Of a stretch of 64,000 bases of DNA, positions 53,214 to 64,000 are shown piece after piece; position 1 is the stretch's first letter, and each line of letters starts with the position of its first letter. The stretch is from Ganoderma boninense. Its lineage: Eukaryota > Basidiomycota > Agaricomycetes > Polyporales > Polyporaceae. Both the position numbers and the translations under genes were made by a program. Below the pieces are notes generated by a model. That model was not told the origin of the DNA. It searched no databases and worked only from the letters and a program-made list of their open reading frames with translations. The stretch is from NCBI GenBank assembly GCA_002900995.3, contig CM035311.1, positions 434,001 through 498,000 on the forward strand, given 5' to 3'.

Positions 53214-54481
53214 ATGTCAAAAGGCAAGAACAAGGCTCGCAGATCGCACGAGGACGAGGACGAGGACGAGGGGCTCACCCTCGACGAGCAGCTCACCCAC
53301 ACCATGCCTGACCTCGCCGAGGAGGCCGGACCTAGCCCCGGTCGTCGTTACACCGCACGGCAGTTCACGGAAGGCGTCATTGGTCTGGTGCGCAGGGATA
53401 ACGGTGAGTGAGTTCTGCCTTCCCCGTCTCACCGTATTGACCCTGGGGCCAGTGAACAATCCCAACGTCGAGCCGAGTGCCTGTGAACAGTGCCTCGAGA
53501 TGGCTATTAACCGTAAGCCATGTTCCTCCATCCGGCTTATGAGGTCAGTCGTGCTCACGAGCCCCAGGAACCCCGTGCCCTCATAGAACTTTCGCTCCCG
53601 ACGGTCGCGCGCATCCATCGCTGGTTTGGCCTTACTCCTCACCTCCGGACTCGCGTTCGGAAGCTTCCGGGGGATCACAGGTAGGTTCTGCCACGTTTCT
53701 TGTTGTGGTGCAGTGAATCCCGTGGCTCACGATCATTACCAGGATTCTGGCTCAACGACGCCCACGCCCTCTACGGTCCGTCGACGAGCTCATGACCGAG
53801 AGCCTCAGCGCCATTCGTGCCCGTGGGGCCACCCCCATTCCAGCCGGGAGACGGCCGCTCGGTGTGCTAACCGTCTGTCTGGGCCGTCCCCAGTCAGCTC
53901 AAGCTCTGGAATATCGCGCGCTTCATCAATGGATGGCGCGTCGACTGTCCAATCGTCTCGCCACGCTCATTCCGCCTCCGGTGTTTCCGCTTCGGGTTAC
54001 CAGCATGGTCCCACTCCTCCTGCCCCCGGCGATGCTTCCATTTCGGATTCTACTCGCGCTGATTCGCAGACCGCGAGATCTTCTCATGCCGCCACCACGG
54101 GCCTCAGCACTACGGGTTACGATTGGTTTGGCACACGCCGGCACGCCACACACTCAGCGGCTGTCCCCGTCAACTCCCCGTCTTTGCCTGCAGCGCCGCC
54201 CCCGTACGTGGCTCACATCGATCGTTACGATCCGTCGGTTCCATATTGGTATGTCGTCACGGTTGGCACGCGTGTCGGGGTCTTTAGTCAGCAGTACGTC
54301 TACCGCTTGTTCGAAGAAGCCATCGGCCTACTAACTTGGCGACAGATTCATGGCGACTGACGCAACGTTCCGGGTTTCTGGGCAGCACTATCGCCACTAC
54401 GTGTCGTACGATGAAGCTGTTAGGGTCTTCCGCGCGGCCGAAGCCGCTGGCGCCGTCGTCCAGAGAAACAAAAAATCCTAA
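53214..54481 (+). CDS. Protein with a C-terminal RNase H1 N-terminal (viroplasmin-like) domain
   Basis: Begins MSKGKNKARRSHEDEDEDEG, an acidic and basic low-complexity start, in a first exon ending at about 53402. Middle exons include a Ser/Thr/His-rich linker (53760-54190). The last two exons form a hybrid-binding domain: YWYVVTVGTRVGVFSQQF joined through a 49 bp intron (donor GTACGT at about 54296, acceptor GACAG) to RVSGQHYRHYVSYDEAVRVF, stop at 54481. This fold binds RNA/DNA hybrids at the N-terminus of RNase H1 and in caulimoviral viroplasmin, but no RNase H catalytic domain follows. Such stand-alone domains are abundant in mushroom genomes, often near KDZ genes. Exons between 53403 and 53750 are uncertain. 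Confidence 0.55.
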
Positions 54482-56127
54482 GTAAGATGGACTGGTCGCG
54501 CGCGAACGGGTTCGAGTTACCCTCTTTCTTGGACGTTCTGATCCGAAATTCCGGGGTCTGTAGTGCGGACAACTCTGCCTTGCAATTTGAGATCTCTATG
54601 TACCTCTTTTGTGTAGAATGTCACCACGTTTGTGTACCAATAGTACTTTGTTTTACCTTGTTCAAAGTCTGTCAGCTGTCCTACTCCGCGCGTGAGCTTC
54701 GCAAATTCGTCTGACGTCAGAATGGAACAACTTGCTACCTATGCTGCCTGCCTCAACCAACCCTTCGTCCTATTGGATGTCAGCGAATGTCCCGTTGATA
54801 CGTGGGACCCGGCCGGGAGTTTGGAATGCATACCAAAGTAACCTGGTGTAATTCAGCCCAAGACATAGATTGGGAGTAATGTCGCTGGGCGGGCATCGGG
54901 GTGGAAGGACGGGGGGATTCTCCATATAGTATCGTAGCGGCGGCAAGCGCCAATCCCCGACTCCGATTAAGTTGCAGAATGCTGCGAGTGTACTAGGGAA
55001 CAAGAAGTACACAGCAAAATCGGTTCTCGAAGACCGGAGAGAGGAGACGGGAGAGACTAGATGTCTATGGGAATGTCTGTGTGTCTGTAAGTCTCCGAGT
55101 GGGTGCTCTGTCCGTTCGCGGTCTACACAGCCCTCCTCCTGTCGGAGTCGGGGACGCGAAGGCATGACATATTGTTTGAGGCCCCTTTGGACGTCCTACA
55201 GACCTCATGATCATGATCGAGGCGACCATGATGAGTTTGCTTGGAAAGACTTGTTTTTGTTGATAAGTAGCGGTGCTGTGGGTTATGCTAAACACTGACT
55301 GTCAAGATCGGGGAAAGAAAGCGGAACAGGTCCTTGCTCAAGGTCGGCAGAGGAACGAATTACAGGTGCCCGCAGTCACCTGCACACAATGCGGCTAGAT
55401 TGGTATTCAAGCATGGAGGCTTGCTCCGGCGTCGTGTTCCCAACTCGGTTTTGTGGATGTTCGCGACGACGGTATCTCCTAAATTATTGGTCACCGCAGA
55501 GCTGAAGCCATTCTGGGCAGGTGCAATCACTTCCCCTTCGAGAGAGACTAATATTTGGATCGCTATAATATTGGTTGCTCGTCACAGATCAACTAGAGCA
55601 CAGATCAGGTATGAGAAGGGTTTCACTGCTACTACTAGGATTAGTGTCAGCACGCAGCGCAAATGTCCCGTTGTCCGCTATTGGTCCGACGCCGGATGCA
55701 CAGTTTCGGCAGTACACCAACTTGCGGAGCGCTTAACCCTCATGCCTCACGACCTTCTCCACCCTCCTCCCCTAGCCTCTCACCAGCCTCAGCACGACGT
55801 CTCTGGACACAGCCTTCAACAACTCACTATCGTTCATGGTGGGTTGGTCCTTTGTCGGGATATCCCTGCGAAAGACGCTATCGGCGCCAACGCCCTCAGC
55901 GTATCGAGAGGTAAACGTCACGCCTTGTTGACCTACGCAGCTTACCTTCCTGGCTAGGTCAACCTCCGAACTTTCCTCGCCGTCCCTCGATTCGCGGAGT
56001 GATATTCAGCTTTGCGGCTTCCTCGGTGAACTGTATACGCCACGCGTAAGTTTCATTGTGAGTTATATGACGATCGTCTAATGGGCTTCCATAGAGCTTC
56101 GTCCTGTCAACCTCCTTTCAAGTCGCC
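54482..56127. other. No secure gene; may hold the 5' end of the CxC2 gene
   Basis: Frames such as 55744-55910 (+) begin MPHDLLHPPPLASHQPQ, a Pro/His/Gln-rich style usual for KDZ N-termini, but the link to the CxC2 exon at 56238 was not established. Confidence 0.3.
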
Positions 56128-56237
56128 TTGCTTCTCATTTGGACCAAACTGCCTCGTTTCCAGCGCGCGGCTCTCCATCTGGACGATTCCCCAGCAGTTA
56201 TTGATAAACCCGGACAAATTTCGCGTCCTTCCCCCCG

Positions 56238-57718
56238 GTGCTCCTCTTCCACGGTGCCACTACTATGGGGGTCCGAGCTGCGTTCGAGTACCTCCTTGTC
56301 CACCTTTCCCCATCTCACGGACTTGCTAAACATCGTAACGCTTGCGGAGACGACTCGGATTCCTTTTCCTGCCAAGGTTATAGCGAACGGAAGACCTCTG
56401 GAACCTCGACGTCTTCCCCCGGCCTCCGTATCAAGACTCGCGCTGCGTTCGAGCTCAATCGCTCAGCGCGGGGATTTCATAGCGTGTCCCCGTCTCCAGC
56501 AACTACGGCGACTTCTTCGCCAGACGTTTTCGGAGAAACATTTGGGTCGCAGTACGACATCAACCATATCTACCATTATTTGGCGTCTGTGGAGTCAGAC
56601 TTGCTTCAGCAGGCCCAGTCCGAGACGGTGCGTTCTGAATTCCTTATGCGAATCTCCCCTCTCCCCCCTTGCGCACGTCCACGTCCATCGCGCATTCTCC
56701 GCCCATTGCCTCCATGTGTGCTCCCACCCCTGGCGTACACACATGCCTCATGCGTACATGTCCAACTTGCTGACACCACCCTACAGGACCAATATGTCCA
56801 ACGGTGGATCAGGCATGCCGACCGTTATCTCGCCGAGCTTATGCGTCTTGAGGGCCGTGGTCACTTCGTCAGTGACATCTGCTATGGTTGCCGTAACCAA
56901 CTCAGTGATGGCCACGGTCTCCGCTGCGACGACTGCAACGATCGAGCGCTATATTGTTTGCCGTGCAGCTTGGCCATTCACGACCGCCTTCCCTTGCACA
57001 GAATCCAGGTACGTGTCCGTGAGCGGTGGGGCTGTGTGTATCGCTAAGCAACAATTTTTTAGAGGTGGACTGGGAGTCTTTTCGAGGACGTGGAGTTCTC
57101 GCAGCTGAGTTTGCGTATCTATCTCGGGCACGCCTTCGGCGACAAATGTCCAAACCCGGACCCTCTGGGTTCCGGTTCCTTTGTCGTCCTTGACGTGTCG
57201 GGCTTCCATCATGTTGTGATCCAGTTCTGTGGCTGCGAGGACGTGCTTCCACATTATGTCCAGCTACTCCGCCAGCGATGGTTTCCCGCGCTTTGTGGGG
57301 GTATTAGGACAGCAGCGACGTTTCGCCTCCTCGAGCAATTTCATCTCCTGTCGACTCAATCGAACCTATCCGCGCTGGAATACTATCGCTCATTGCTGCG
57401 CATGACCAACAATACCGGCGTTGATCCGCCAATGGTGCACGTCTTAGACTTTCTGGTGGTCTCCATCGTCATGCTCACATTTTCGTGCAGAACCAGCTTC
57501 CGGCGTTTCTAGCCATGATTAGACAATGGCAACTGTTGAAGACGTTGAAGAGGGCTGGCACTGGCAATCATCCAGATGGCATTCGAGCGCCGGCTTCGGA
57601 CGATCTCGCCGTCCAATGCCCCGCGTGTTGGCCTCAGATGAACGCCCTAGCGGACGGGCATACTGCTGTGCCTCAGAAGAGAAGGTTGGCGTGGTCTTGG
57701 TTTTTCGCAAGGCCCTTC
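56238..57718 (+). pseudogene. CxC2 cysteine-cluster part of a KDZ gene
   Basis: Exons to 56627, 56787-57008, 57063-57434 and from 57491. After a Ser-rich arm the text runs WIRHADRYLAELMRLEGRGH, then the cluster CYGCRN...CDDCNDRALYCLPCSLAIHDRLPLH, split over lines here but continuous in the sequence, then RWTGSLFEDVEFSQLSLRIY and LGHAFGDKCPNPDP. Next are FHHVVIQFCGCEDVLPHYVQ, LLRQRWFPALCGG, FHLLSTQSNLSALEYYRSLL, and finally QWQLLKTLKRAG and VQCPACWPQM. Order and spacing match the CxC2 domain of KDZ transposases closely. A short exon beginning WLDRLSLLVRHAKF (about 57740) could be the first trace of the core. The start codon is not defined. Probably one gene with the C-terminal part at 58018. 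Confidence 0.65.
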
Positions 57719-58017
57719 TAACGCATTAAGTGCAGCTGGCTGGATCGCCTCTCTCTCCTCGTGCGACATGCCAAGTTCGACACCACGGCAACCCGGTCTA
57801 AACATGAGCGTCGTAAGTCAACTCGGGTTCAACAACTTATATGCATGTAAATGATACTTACACGCTTTCAATAGCGCTTGAAACCGTTCGTTGCCCTCAC
57901 GGCGTCATGCGGCCGGCCCTGCGGCACCAAGTCGTCCACGACACGAGGTTCGTAAGGGCGCCAACGCCGTATGACATTGTCCTAACGTACTTCGACTCGG
58001 GATAGCCCCGTTGTCGA

Positions 58018-59776
58018 GTCTCCCTTTGCCTCAAGCATTGTCCTTCCTTCCGATAACGCACCCACCAGACCTCTCGATGATATTTGTCGACAGCAGTCTC
58101 AGAGTGCTCGTATTCGCGACTTCCTTCGCCGCACTGACATGGACGCCATCGCCCGGGGGACGTCCTCTACCTGGACGAGTACAGATTTGTATGCAGACTT
58201 GTTAGACTGCGCTGTCGGGACTGAGAACTGGGAAAAGGTGACGACTTTACGTACGTCGTTTGTTCTGTTTCTGTCGTCAAAGGGTGTCTAACAGAAGCGC
58301 GCCATGTAGCTATGACCCTTCTTCTTGATGCCGAGAACGCTGTGAGCCAACGCCACCTATACGATGACGTGTACAACGCTCTCACCCACCTCATGCCCTC
58401 TGACTACGTCGACACGTTATTGCGGATGGCGCTGGACTGGGAAATGGAGGGGGAAGAGTTGCCAAGTCCCTTTGAGGCGACGTATTCCCGTGCGTCTTGG
58501 CTCGGTCGCACCTCCCGAGCGTTTCTGAACATATTCTTCCAGATCTTACCCAGAAGACTGTGCGTGCCGACCTTTACCGTGAGGATTTCGTGGCGATCCA
58601 ACACGGTCATGCTCACTTTGTGGGGAGCGATGAGGACACGCCGAGCACTATCATTGCGATGGGTTTGGATCTCGAAGAGGAGCAGTGAGTGGCTTGTGAC
58701 GTGTCTGTGACCAACCCTTTTCTCACTTGCATCGTCTACAGACGACGCCTCCATATGGCGGTCGCCAATATCCAATCACAGTCGAGTGGCCTCCGTGAGG
58801 CGAGGCTTATCGAGGAGCAGGGGCGTCTGCGACGCCGCATCCAAAAGTGGCATGATATTGTCAAGCTCATCGTGCCTATCGTGGCATCTTTCCCCGAGGA
58901 GATCTCGGCTACATTGTCGTCTCAGGACATACCACTGTTCCTCCCATCTTATCTCTGTTTTCAGACAGATGCCCCCGATAGCCAGCTTCTAGAGCAAGAA
59001 TGGCGTTTGCGAGAGGCACAAGCCTACGATGCTCTGGCGGACCTTCGGGGTCATCTCCAGGTCATCGAATACGCCCATTCGTATACCTGCGAGAAGAACG
59101 CACACCAGGCGAATCTTATCATCGACGTCGTCCGGGGCAAGATTCGTATGGACATATGCCGTTACCGCACCGCGCACGCTGCCCTGAAGACGATGGCGTC
59201 TGCCCTCCACAAGACTGTCGAAGACGGCTACCTCTACGCCCTCGAGGATCATGATGCACGGTACATCTGGACGGCGCAAGCAGCGGACGAGCCGTCTTGG
59301 ATCTGGCGTTTCGGCCAGACGGCGTTCTTAGACCGCGCTCACCTTCTTGACTTGGATGTCAACAAGGACTTGAAAGTCGGTGCGTCACACGGCTGTCCCG
59401 TGATCTGTGCGCGCGTGCTGACAATGGAATTTTAGCCTTGCGTATCGAGTGGTACGAGGCCCGTGCTCACGCTAGGACCAGTTCCAAGCTATGCAAGTCC
59501 CTTCAGGACGAGATGCATCGTGCTGTCGCGTACCATCAACAGCGTGCCCACTGGTGGGAGTCGCAGGTTGGTCGTAGTTTCGCGGATCGGCCCGACTACC
59601 GGGAGGGCGCGAACTCGTATGCTTTCCGACAGGCTTCTATTCGTCGTTCTATGAAAGAACACTGCAGCGGTTTGTGGTCGACCATCACAGAATGCATGCC
59701 TCAGGGACCACATGGACTTGGCGAACTTGCGGCCACCCAGCATTCGGGCGGAAACGGCGGGGACCAACGGCTGTGA
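58018..59776 (+). pseudogene. KDZ C-terminal region, catalytic core absent
   Basis: Coding exons without the KDZ core. After a stretch SARIRDFLRRTDMDAIARG, an exon at 58312 gives DAENAVSQRHLYDDVYNAL. Conserved C-terminal blocks follow: FVGSDEDTPSTIIAMGLDLE joined to RRLHMAVANIQSQ, then RLRRRIQKWHDIV, IPLFLPSYLCFQ, LREAQAYDALADLRGHLQVI, YRTAHAALKTM, EPSWIWRF and IEWYEARAHARTSSKLCKSL, and finally HQQRAHWWESQ. Stop at 59776. These match the tail of CxC2-KDZ proteins. Only about 0.6 kb separates them from the CxC2 part, too little for the ~400-residue core, and no D, D or E block is seen there. The rest keeps frame and splice sites, so it may be a non-catalytic derivative rather than rubble. Confidence 0.6.
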
Positions 59777-61168
59777 ATCACGTGGTCTTCGCCTCGTGGT
59801 CTTTGTTTGTTCCTCTTTGGCAGATTTTGCACGCTTTTTCATCGTATTGCACACTTGGAGGAATGTTCGAATACGTAGTGTATTGTACTGTATTGTAGTC
59901 TCCTCACTGGGTATCAACATGGTCGGATATGCCTGTCTTACCCCGAGTCTGTATAAGTACAAATTGCTGTGGCACTTCTCGCCTCCTCGACTTAACGTTC
60001 GGGCCCCAATCCTCGAGAATTGGAATCTGTAGCTTCCATCAATGTATCGCCCGGTTGACCTGACATGACACAATGGGTTTCTGGGTTTGCTCGGCCCTGA
60101 CGGAGCGCTCTTTGATGGCCTCTGTCAGAATGCAAGGTGACCACCTGCCTCCTGTTATAGCAAACGATCTGGCTGTTGAACCTGGGCGTTGTGGGAAGCT
60201 TTGGGCACGTGAATCCATCGGCTCCCCGTCGGAGTGAAGCCCACTAGAAGCGCGAGCCGATTCACCGAACCGAGTCCCCGAGGTGTGCGGCAATTGGATC
60301 CTATGACACGACCGCATTCCTCCCTGTCCTGATCCAGTGCCCGTTCTGCCTCCCTCGCATTGTTGGAGCACAGAGGCTCCCCGAAGGAGATCTTAAATCG
60401 GATATCGAGTGCGGCATTCAGGAACTAGGTGCGCAGATCGCCGTCTTTCCACTTTTCGAATAATGAACCTTGTTTCTAACACCACCGCCCGCTTTGGGCA
60501 TTCAACATCTGGGCCATTTGACTACAAACCCAAAGGTAAGGTTTCAGCATTCAATGGGACATGTCGGTGCGATTGTGGGCCGAAAGAGATGCAACACCGT
60601 GTGATCGAAGCTGACGCACCGTTCCACAGGTGCATTGGCCTCACGTGTGCTCGTCCGAGAGAGGATCTCTCTGGTAGGTGAATCATGCTTGGATGTACTA
60701 CGCCGTCTGACCGACTTTCCAGCGAGCGAATCAGATCGGGATGCCAGCTGCGCAGGCTCTCTTGGATAGCACACATCCTTTTGTTGAACTCCAGGGCAGA
60801 CATGTCGCTGGCGACGTATTCCACCGGTTCGCCCTGGTGGCGTCGTAAAACTGACTGGTATACCCTTGCCAAAAGGACTACAACCACCATCAGTGTTTCG
60901 GAAGAGGAACTGCTAGTTGTGATGCTCCTTACCAACGCCGCCACCCCTTTTCAGACCCTTGTATCTCCGCAGTATATTGAACTGCCTCCTTAGCGAAGAG
61001 GTGCAGTCTTTCATCTACCCTTGTTTGAACGGATGCTTAGATTTGCTTTGGTGTCTGTCCAGCCGCAACGACCCTCCCACGTCCCCCTCTACCCCGCCAC
61101 CACTGCTCTCATACGCTAGATTCCAGCGTCGTCACGTTGAACTGTCCGTATCGTGTTGATAGATCATC
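59777..61168. other. No secure gene
   Basis: A minus-strand frame 60522-60944 contains helical, protein-like text (EFNKRMCAIQESLRSWHPDL) and may be an exon. A plus-strand frame near 60300-60465 contains CPFCLPRIVG. Neither could be placed in a family or a full gene model. Confidence 0.3.
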
Positions 61169-62449
61169 ATGGTCCGTCTGTTCTTCAAGTCTATCAGGCG
61201 CGTCGGTACTGATGTTTCAAAGCCCAAATCCTCAAAGGCGAAGCTACCTAGCACGCCCTCCCCGAAGTCAGGGGATAATGTCCCACCGTCGTCCGCGCAG
61301 GAAGGCTCGCCAACGCCAAGACCATCTAAGAAGCCACGGCGCCCCCCCAATTCGACATCTACGCATGAGATGAGTCTCAGAAAGCGCAACGGCGAGTTGG
61401 CAAGTTTCCGACGTGTTGCACCGCGTTAACGCGACGTATTCCAGCCCCAGCGACTCCTAGTTCGGCGATCAGACTGCCAGCCCCTACCAAAATGCCTGCG
61501 AGGGGGGCCCAAAGTGGCTCTACGATCACGCAACGCGGCCCGTCACTCACGGTGGCCGCCAATGAAGCACGCCGTGAGTAATCAGCATGATGCGTGCATT
61601 GCGTGTCGAGCTCAGGCGTTGAGTTTCAGACGTGTCCAGCGGTGCAAGCTCGACCACGAGATCGAACTTGACGTCCCCACTTTCAAGTCCTAATCAGCCG
61701 TCGGTCGGTCGTCCGACCATTGTACCAAGCACCCCGGCTCCGGACGTTGCTGTGGTCAGCCGACCGACCTCCAGCGGCCCCGTGCTCAGTGGCGCGCGCG
61801 GTGAGTGGAATCAATGGCTCTTGGCCGGCAGTATAATTAATATGGCGTATGTTCAGCGTCCTCGGAAGTGCGGCATGCCGAGCCTCAGCCCCCGATTACT
61901 GATGCTCGACAACAACGCGTTTCTGTCACGCCCGGTGTCCTCGGTCTAGACACCGGTGCACGCGTGAATGAAGCTTCTGTACATGGTGGAAACCAGGTGG
62001 ATGTTGCTCGCGAGTCAGCAGCTCCGGCATTGAACGCCGATGTTCGAGCCGATGGCGGGATTGGCGTTGGGGCCGCGCTTCCCCCATTGACGTATCTACC
62101 GTCAATGCTGACCACTCTCACAGACGGGGAGGCCCGGCCTTTGGACCCTGTGCAACGATTGCTTGTGGCGACTTCTAACCTGCTTGGCCTTGAGATGCCC
62201 TCCCATCTCACAAGGAGTGGCGAACGGGATGGCGGTGGAAGCATTCACACCTCTGACGAATTCAGCTGTCCCCCTCGTCTCAGCGCTCCTGCCAATAATG
62301 GGCAAACAGGCGTCGTGAGAGATGTTCGCGGAGAGCGTCCGCAAGGTCGTGATGGCGAAGTTCACTGGGACGTGCGCTCTAGTGAGCCTGCGAGCAATAT
62401 TGCGGACCGTGAGTCTGTTCAACCCCTGTGGAGGACGGCTATATACTGA
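61169..62449 (+). CDS. Ser/Pro/Gly-rich multi-exon gene, unrecognised
   Basis: Starts MVRLFFKSIRRVGTDVSKPK, basic and then Ser/Pro/Lys-rich (PKSSKAKLPSTPSPKSGD). Further exons with GT-AG borders are inferred at about 61440-61575 and 61630-61800 (Ser/Thr/Pro-rich), and 61868-62410 (VDVARESAAPALNADVRADG, then LDPVQRLLVATSNLLGLEMP, the only clearly helical segment). More exons probably follow to about 62820 (EATLQAG, VVMEYMQDHAAT). No known domain. Intrinsically disordered proteins of this kind often accompany transposon-rich fungal regions. It may run on toward the minisatellite at 63149. Confidence 0.4.
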
Positions 62450-63148
62450 TCTGTTATAACGTGGCTAGCACGGGATGGCGACGGGCATATTGTTTCACTG
62501 CCCGTTCCTCTGGGGGTTGCGGGGAGTGCTAACGTCGCCTCAGAGACGCGTTCGGGCCCGAGCGCTCTGGATCGCCATCAACACGACGTACAGAGTGCGT
62601 AGGTTGTGTGTTGCAGCACGTTGACTACTTACTAACAGGTGTCAACTCGCCATAGCTGCTCGGAATGTAGCTGGAAATGGAGCCGAGACGCACAATGGAA
62701 GCACTGTAGAAGCTACATTGCAAGCTGGTTGTATTCAAGGTTCGTTCCAGTTCACACTGGAATCAATGATAGTTGTAATGGAATACATGCAGGATCACGC
62801 AGCCACGAGAAAGGTTAGTCTTCAATTCTTTTGAAATTTCGTGATGGCCTCTACGACGACGTTTCTGTAAGGTGGGACCTCATCCCACACCACGATGCCC
62901 TCCAAATCTAGTCTCGGACTGTTCAGCACTTGTATGGGCTATGGGCCGACGCGCAGCTCTCCTGCGAATCTTGTCCACAGATGTTTCGTCGAAGATTTGA
63001 TCACTACTTCTACAGACGTTAGCGACCGTGGCTGCTGGACACATCCCCACGGATCGTTGTTGCATCGTTTGTACGAGCTCCATCAATAATTTGCTCGCCA
63101 TCGCCATGGGCCTCGGGTCTGGGTCCCCATGGCGAAAGAAAGGTATCC
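62450..63148. other. Possible further exons of the preceding gene
   Basis: Contains protein-like pieces (GLYDDVSVRWDLIPHHDALQ, then LYGLWADAQLSCESCPQMF) in shifting frames. The models are not secure. Confidence 0.3.
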
Positions 63149-63780
63149 GTGGCTGTTTCAGTTCGCGAAATGATCGCGCGAACATTTCGCGCAATGGTCG
63201 CGCGAACATTTCGCGCAACATTTGTGCAGATGTTTCTCATGGCACTGTTTGCAACGTTCTCGCGGTCCTTTCATCGAGGGGCATGGGAGCTGGGTGTGGA
63301 GTGTCGAAAACGTCCGCGCGCACATTTCCCGGAACGTTCGCGCGAACATTTCATGCCACGATTGCGCGAACATTTCATGGAGTGCGACTGGGAGTTGGGT
63401 TCGGAGCACAGGAACTGTGCGCACGAACATTTCGCACAACGTTCGCGCAGACGTTTCGCACAGTGTTCGCACAAACGTTTCATGCGGCGCTCCCGCGTTG
63501 TCTTGGACTGGGAGCCGCTTTCTGACCCTATGAAATGTTTGCGCGGACGTTTCACGGAACGTCCGCGCAGACATTTCCCGGAACGTCCGCGCAAACATTT
63601 CCTACAGCGTCCGCGCAAACATTTCGCACAACGTCCGCGCAGACATTTCCTACAGCGTCCGCGCAAACATTTCGCACAACGTCCGCGCAGACATTTCCTA
63701 CAACGTCCGCGCAAACATTTCGCACAATGTTCGCCGCAATGTTTCATCGAAAGCGACTGGGAGTCGGGTGTGGAGTAGAG
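63149..63780 (+). repeat. Palindromic minisatellite with 24 bp period
   Basis: One frame (63149-63778) is fully open and reads as degenerate octapeptides; from 63560 to 63727 there are seven regular units of RPR(R/K)HF(L/A/P)(Q/E), 24 bp each. Near the left end two exact copies of GCGCGAACATTTCGCGC (63176-63192 and 63200-63216) are perfect 7 bp inverted repeats around CAT. A longer cycle is also visible: a block encoding WE-G-E, often DWE, recurs near 63290, 63385, 63510 and 63750, each followed by a run of octamers. Frames on the other strand are open too (repeating KCLRGRC). It could be coding or a non-coding satellite. Confidence 0.8.
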
Positions 63781-64000
63781 GAAATGCCTGCGCGGACATT
63801 TCGCGGAACGTTTCATGCGGCGCTCTACGCGCTTTTCACGCCCTCTCTGGACTGGAGGACATGTCCGCGCGGACTTTTCATCGAGCGGTTCTTGCACTGG
63901 GCGGCACGCAATGGACAGACGGCGAGTGCCAACGACCACTTCTTCCGTTGCCTGAGCGTCCGCACGGCTTTTTCTCAGGTCTGAGACTGTTCCCTTGACC

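Noticed and set aside
57940..58010. APTPYDIVLTYFDSG as a surviving KDZ catalytic block
   Set aside because: Similarity to YDIAC-type motifs is too short, and neighbouring sequence lacks the other core blocks.

Overview
The window looks like nuclear DNA of a filamentous basidiomycete, most likely a wood-decaying Agaricomycete (Polyporales-like). Genes carry many 50-80 bp GT-AG introns. Families typical of that group are present: F-box proteins, DUF6533 membrane proteins, a dye-decolorizing (DyP) peroxidase, KDZ transposase genes with CxC1/CxC2 cysteine clusters, and a protein ending in an RNase H1 N-terminal domain. No bacterial, viral or organellar signature was seen. Genus and species cannot be called from sequence alone. 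Family calls rest on recognised motifs; no database search was run.

Layout. 0-20 kb: a decayed Ser/Pro-rich gene, a RING-finger gene (-), a membrane/coiled-coil gene (-), a coiled-coil gene with a C-terminal membrane segment (+), a multi-exon F-box gene (+), an unrecognised gene (-) and a single-pass surface protein (+). Two nearly identical ~593 bp GC-rich direct repeats (R1) sit at 3.9 and 8.55 kb, with a diverged inverted piece at 14.8 kb.

20-41 kb: the most interesting part. Four paralogues (A, B, C, D) of a family I do not recognise share one or two copies of a ~35-residue module built around IPPPxLAxLKxxLG and ending MTxEEK, always followed by an intron. Two of them (B, D) are divergently paired with near-identical F-box genes (F1, F2), and the pairs lie in opposite orientation (B- F1+ and F2- D+), so a gene pair with its shared promoter was duplicated. 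Copy A is split by a 1316 bp non-autonomous element. Copy C has an in-frame stop in a small exon. Between the pairs lie a DUF6533 gene whose 5' end is not found, an AT-rich repeat zone with a tRNA-like Pol III head, a DyP peroxidase gene and an orphan DyP C-terminal fragment.

41-47 kb: two DUF6533 membrane protein genes in tandem (-).

47-64 kb: a transposon-rich region. A CxC1-KDZ transposase gene appears continuous with a Ulp1-like cysteine protease domain and contains ten exact-length 24 bp repeats translated in frame. Next comes a gene with an RNase H1 N-terminal (viroplasmin-like) domain, then a CxC2-KDZ gene that keeps its cysteine cluster and C-terminal region but has no room for the catalytic core. 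The window ends with a Ser/Pro-rich gene and a palindromic minisatellite that is also built on a 24 bp period.
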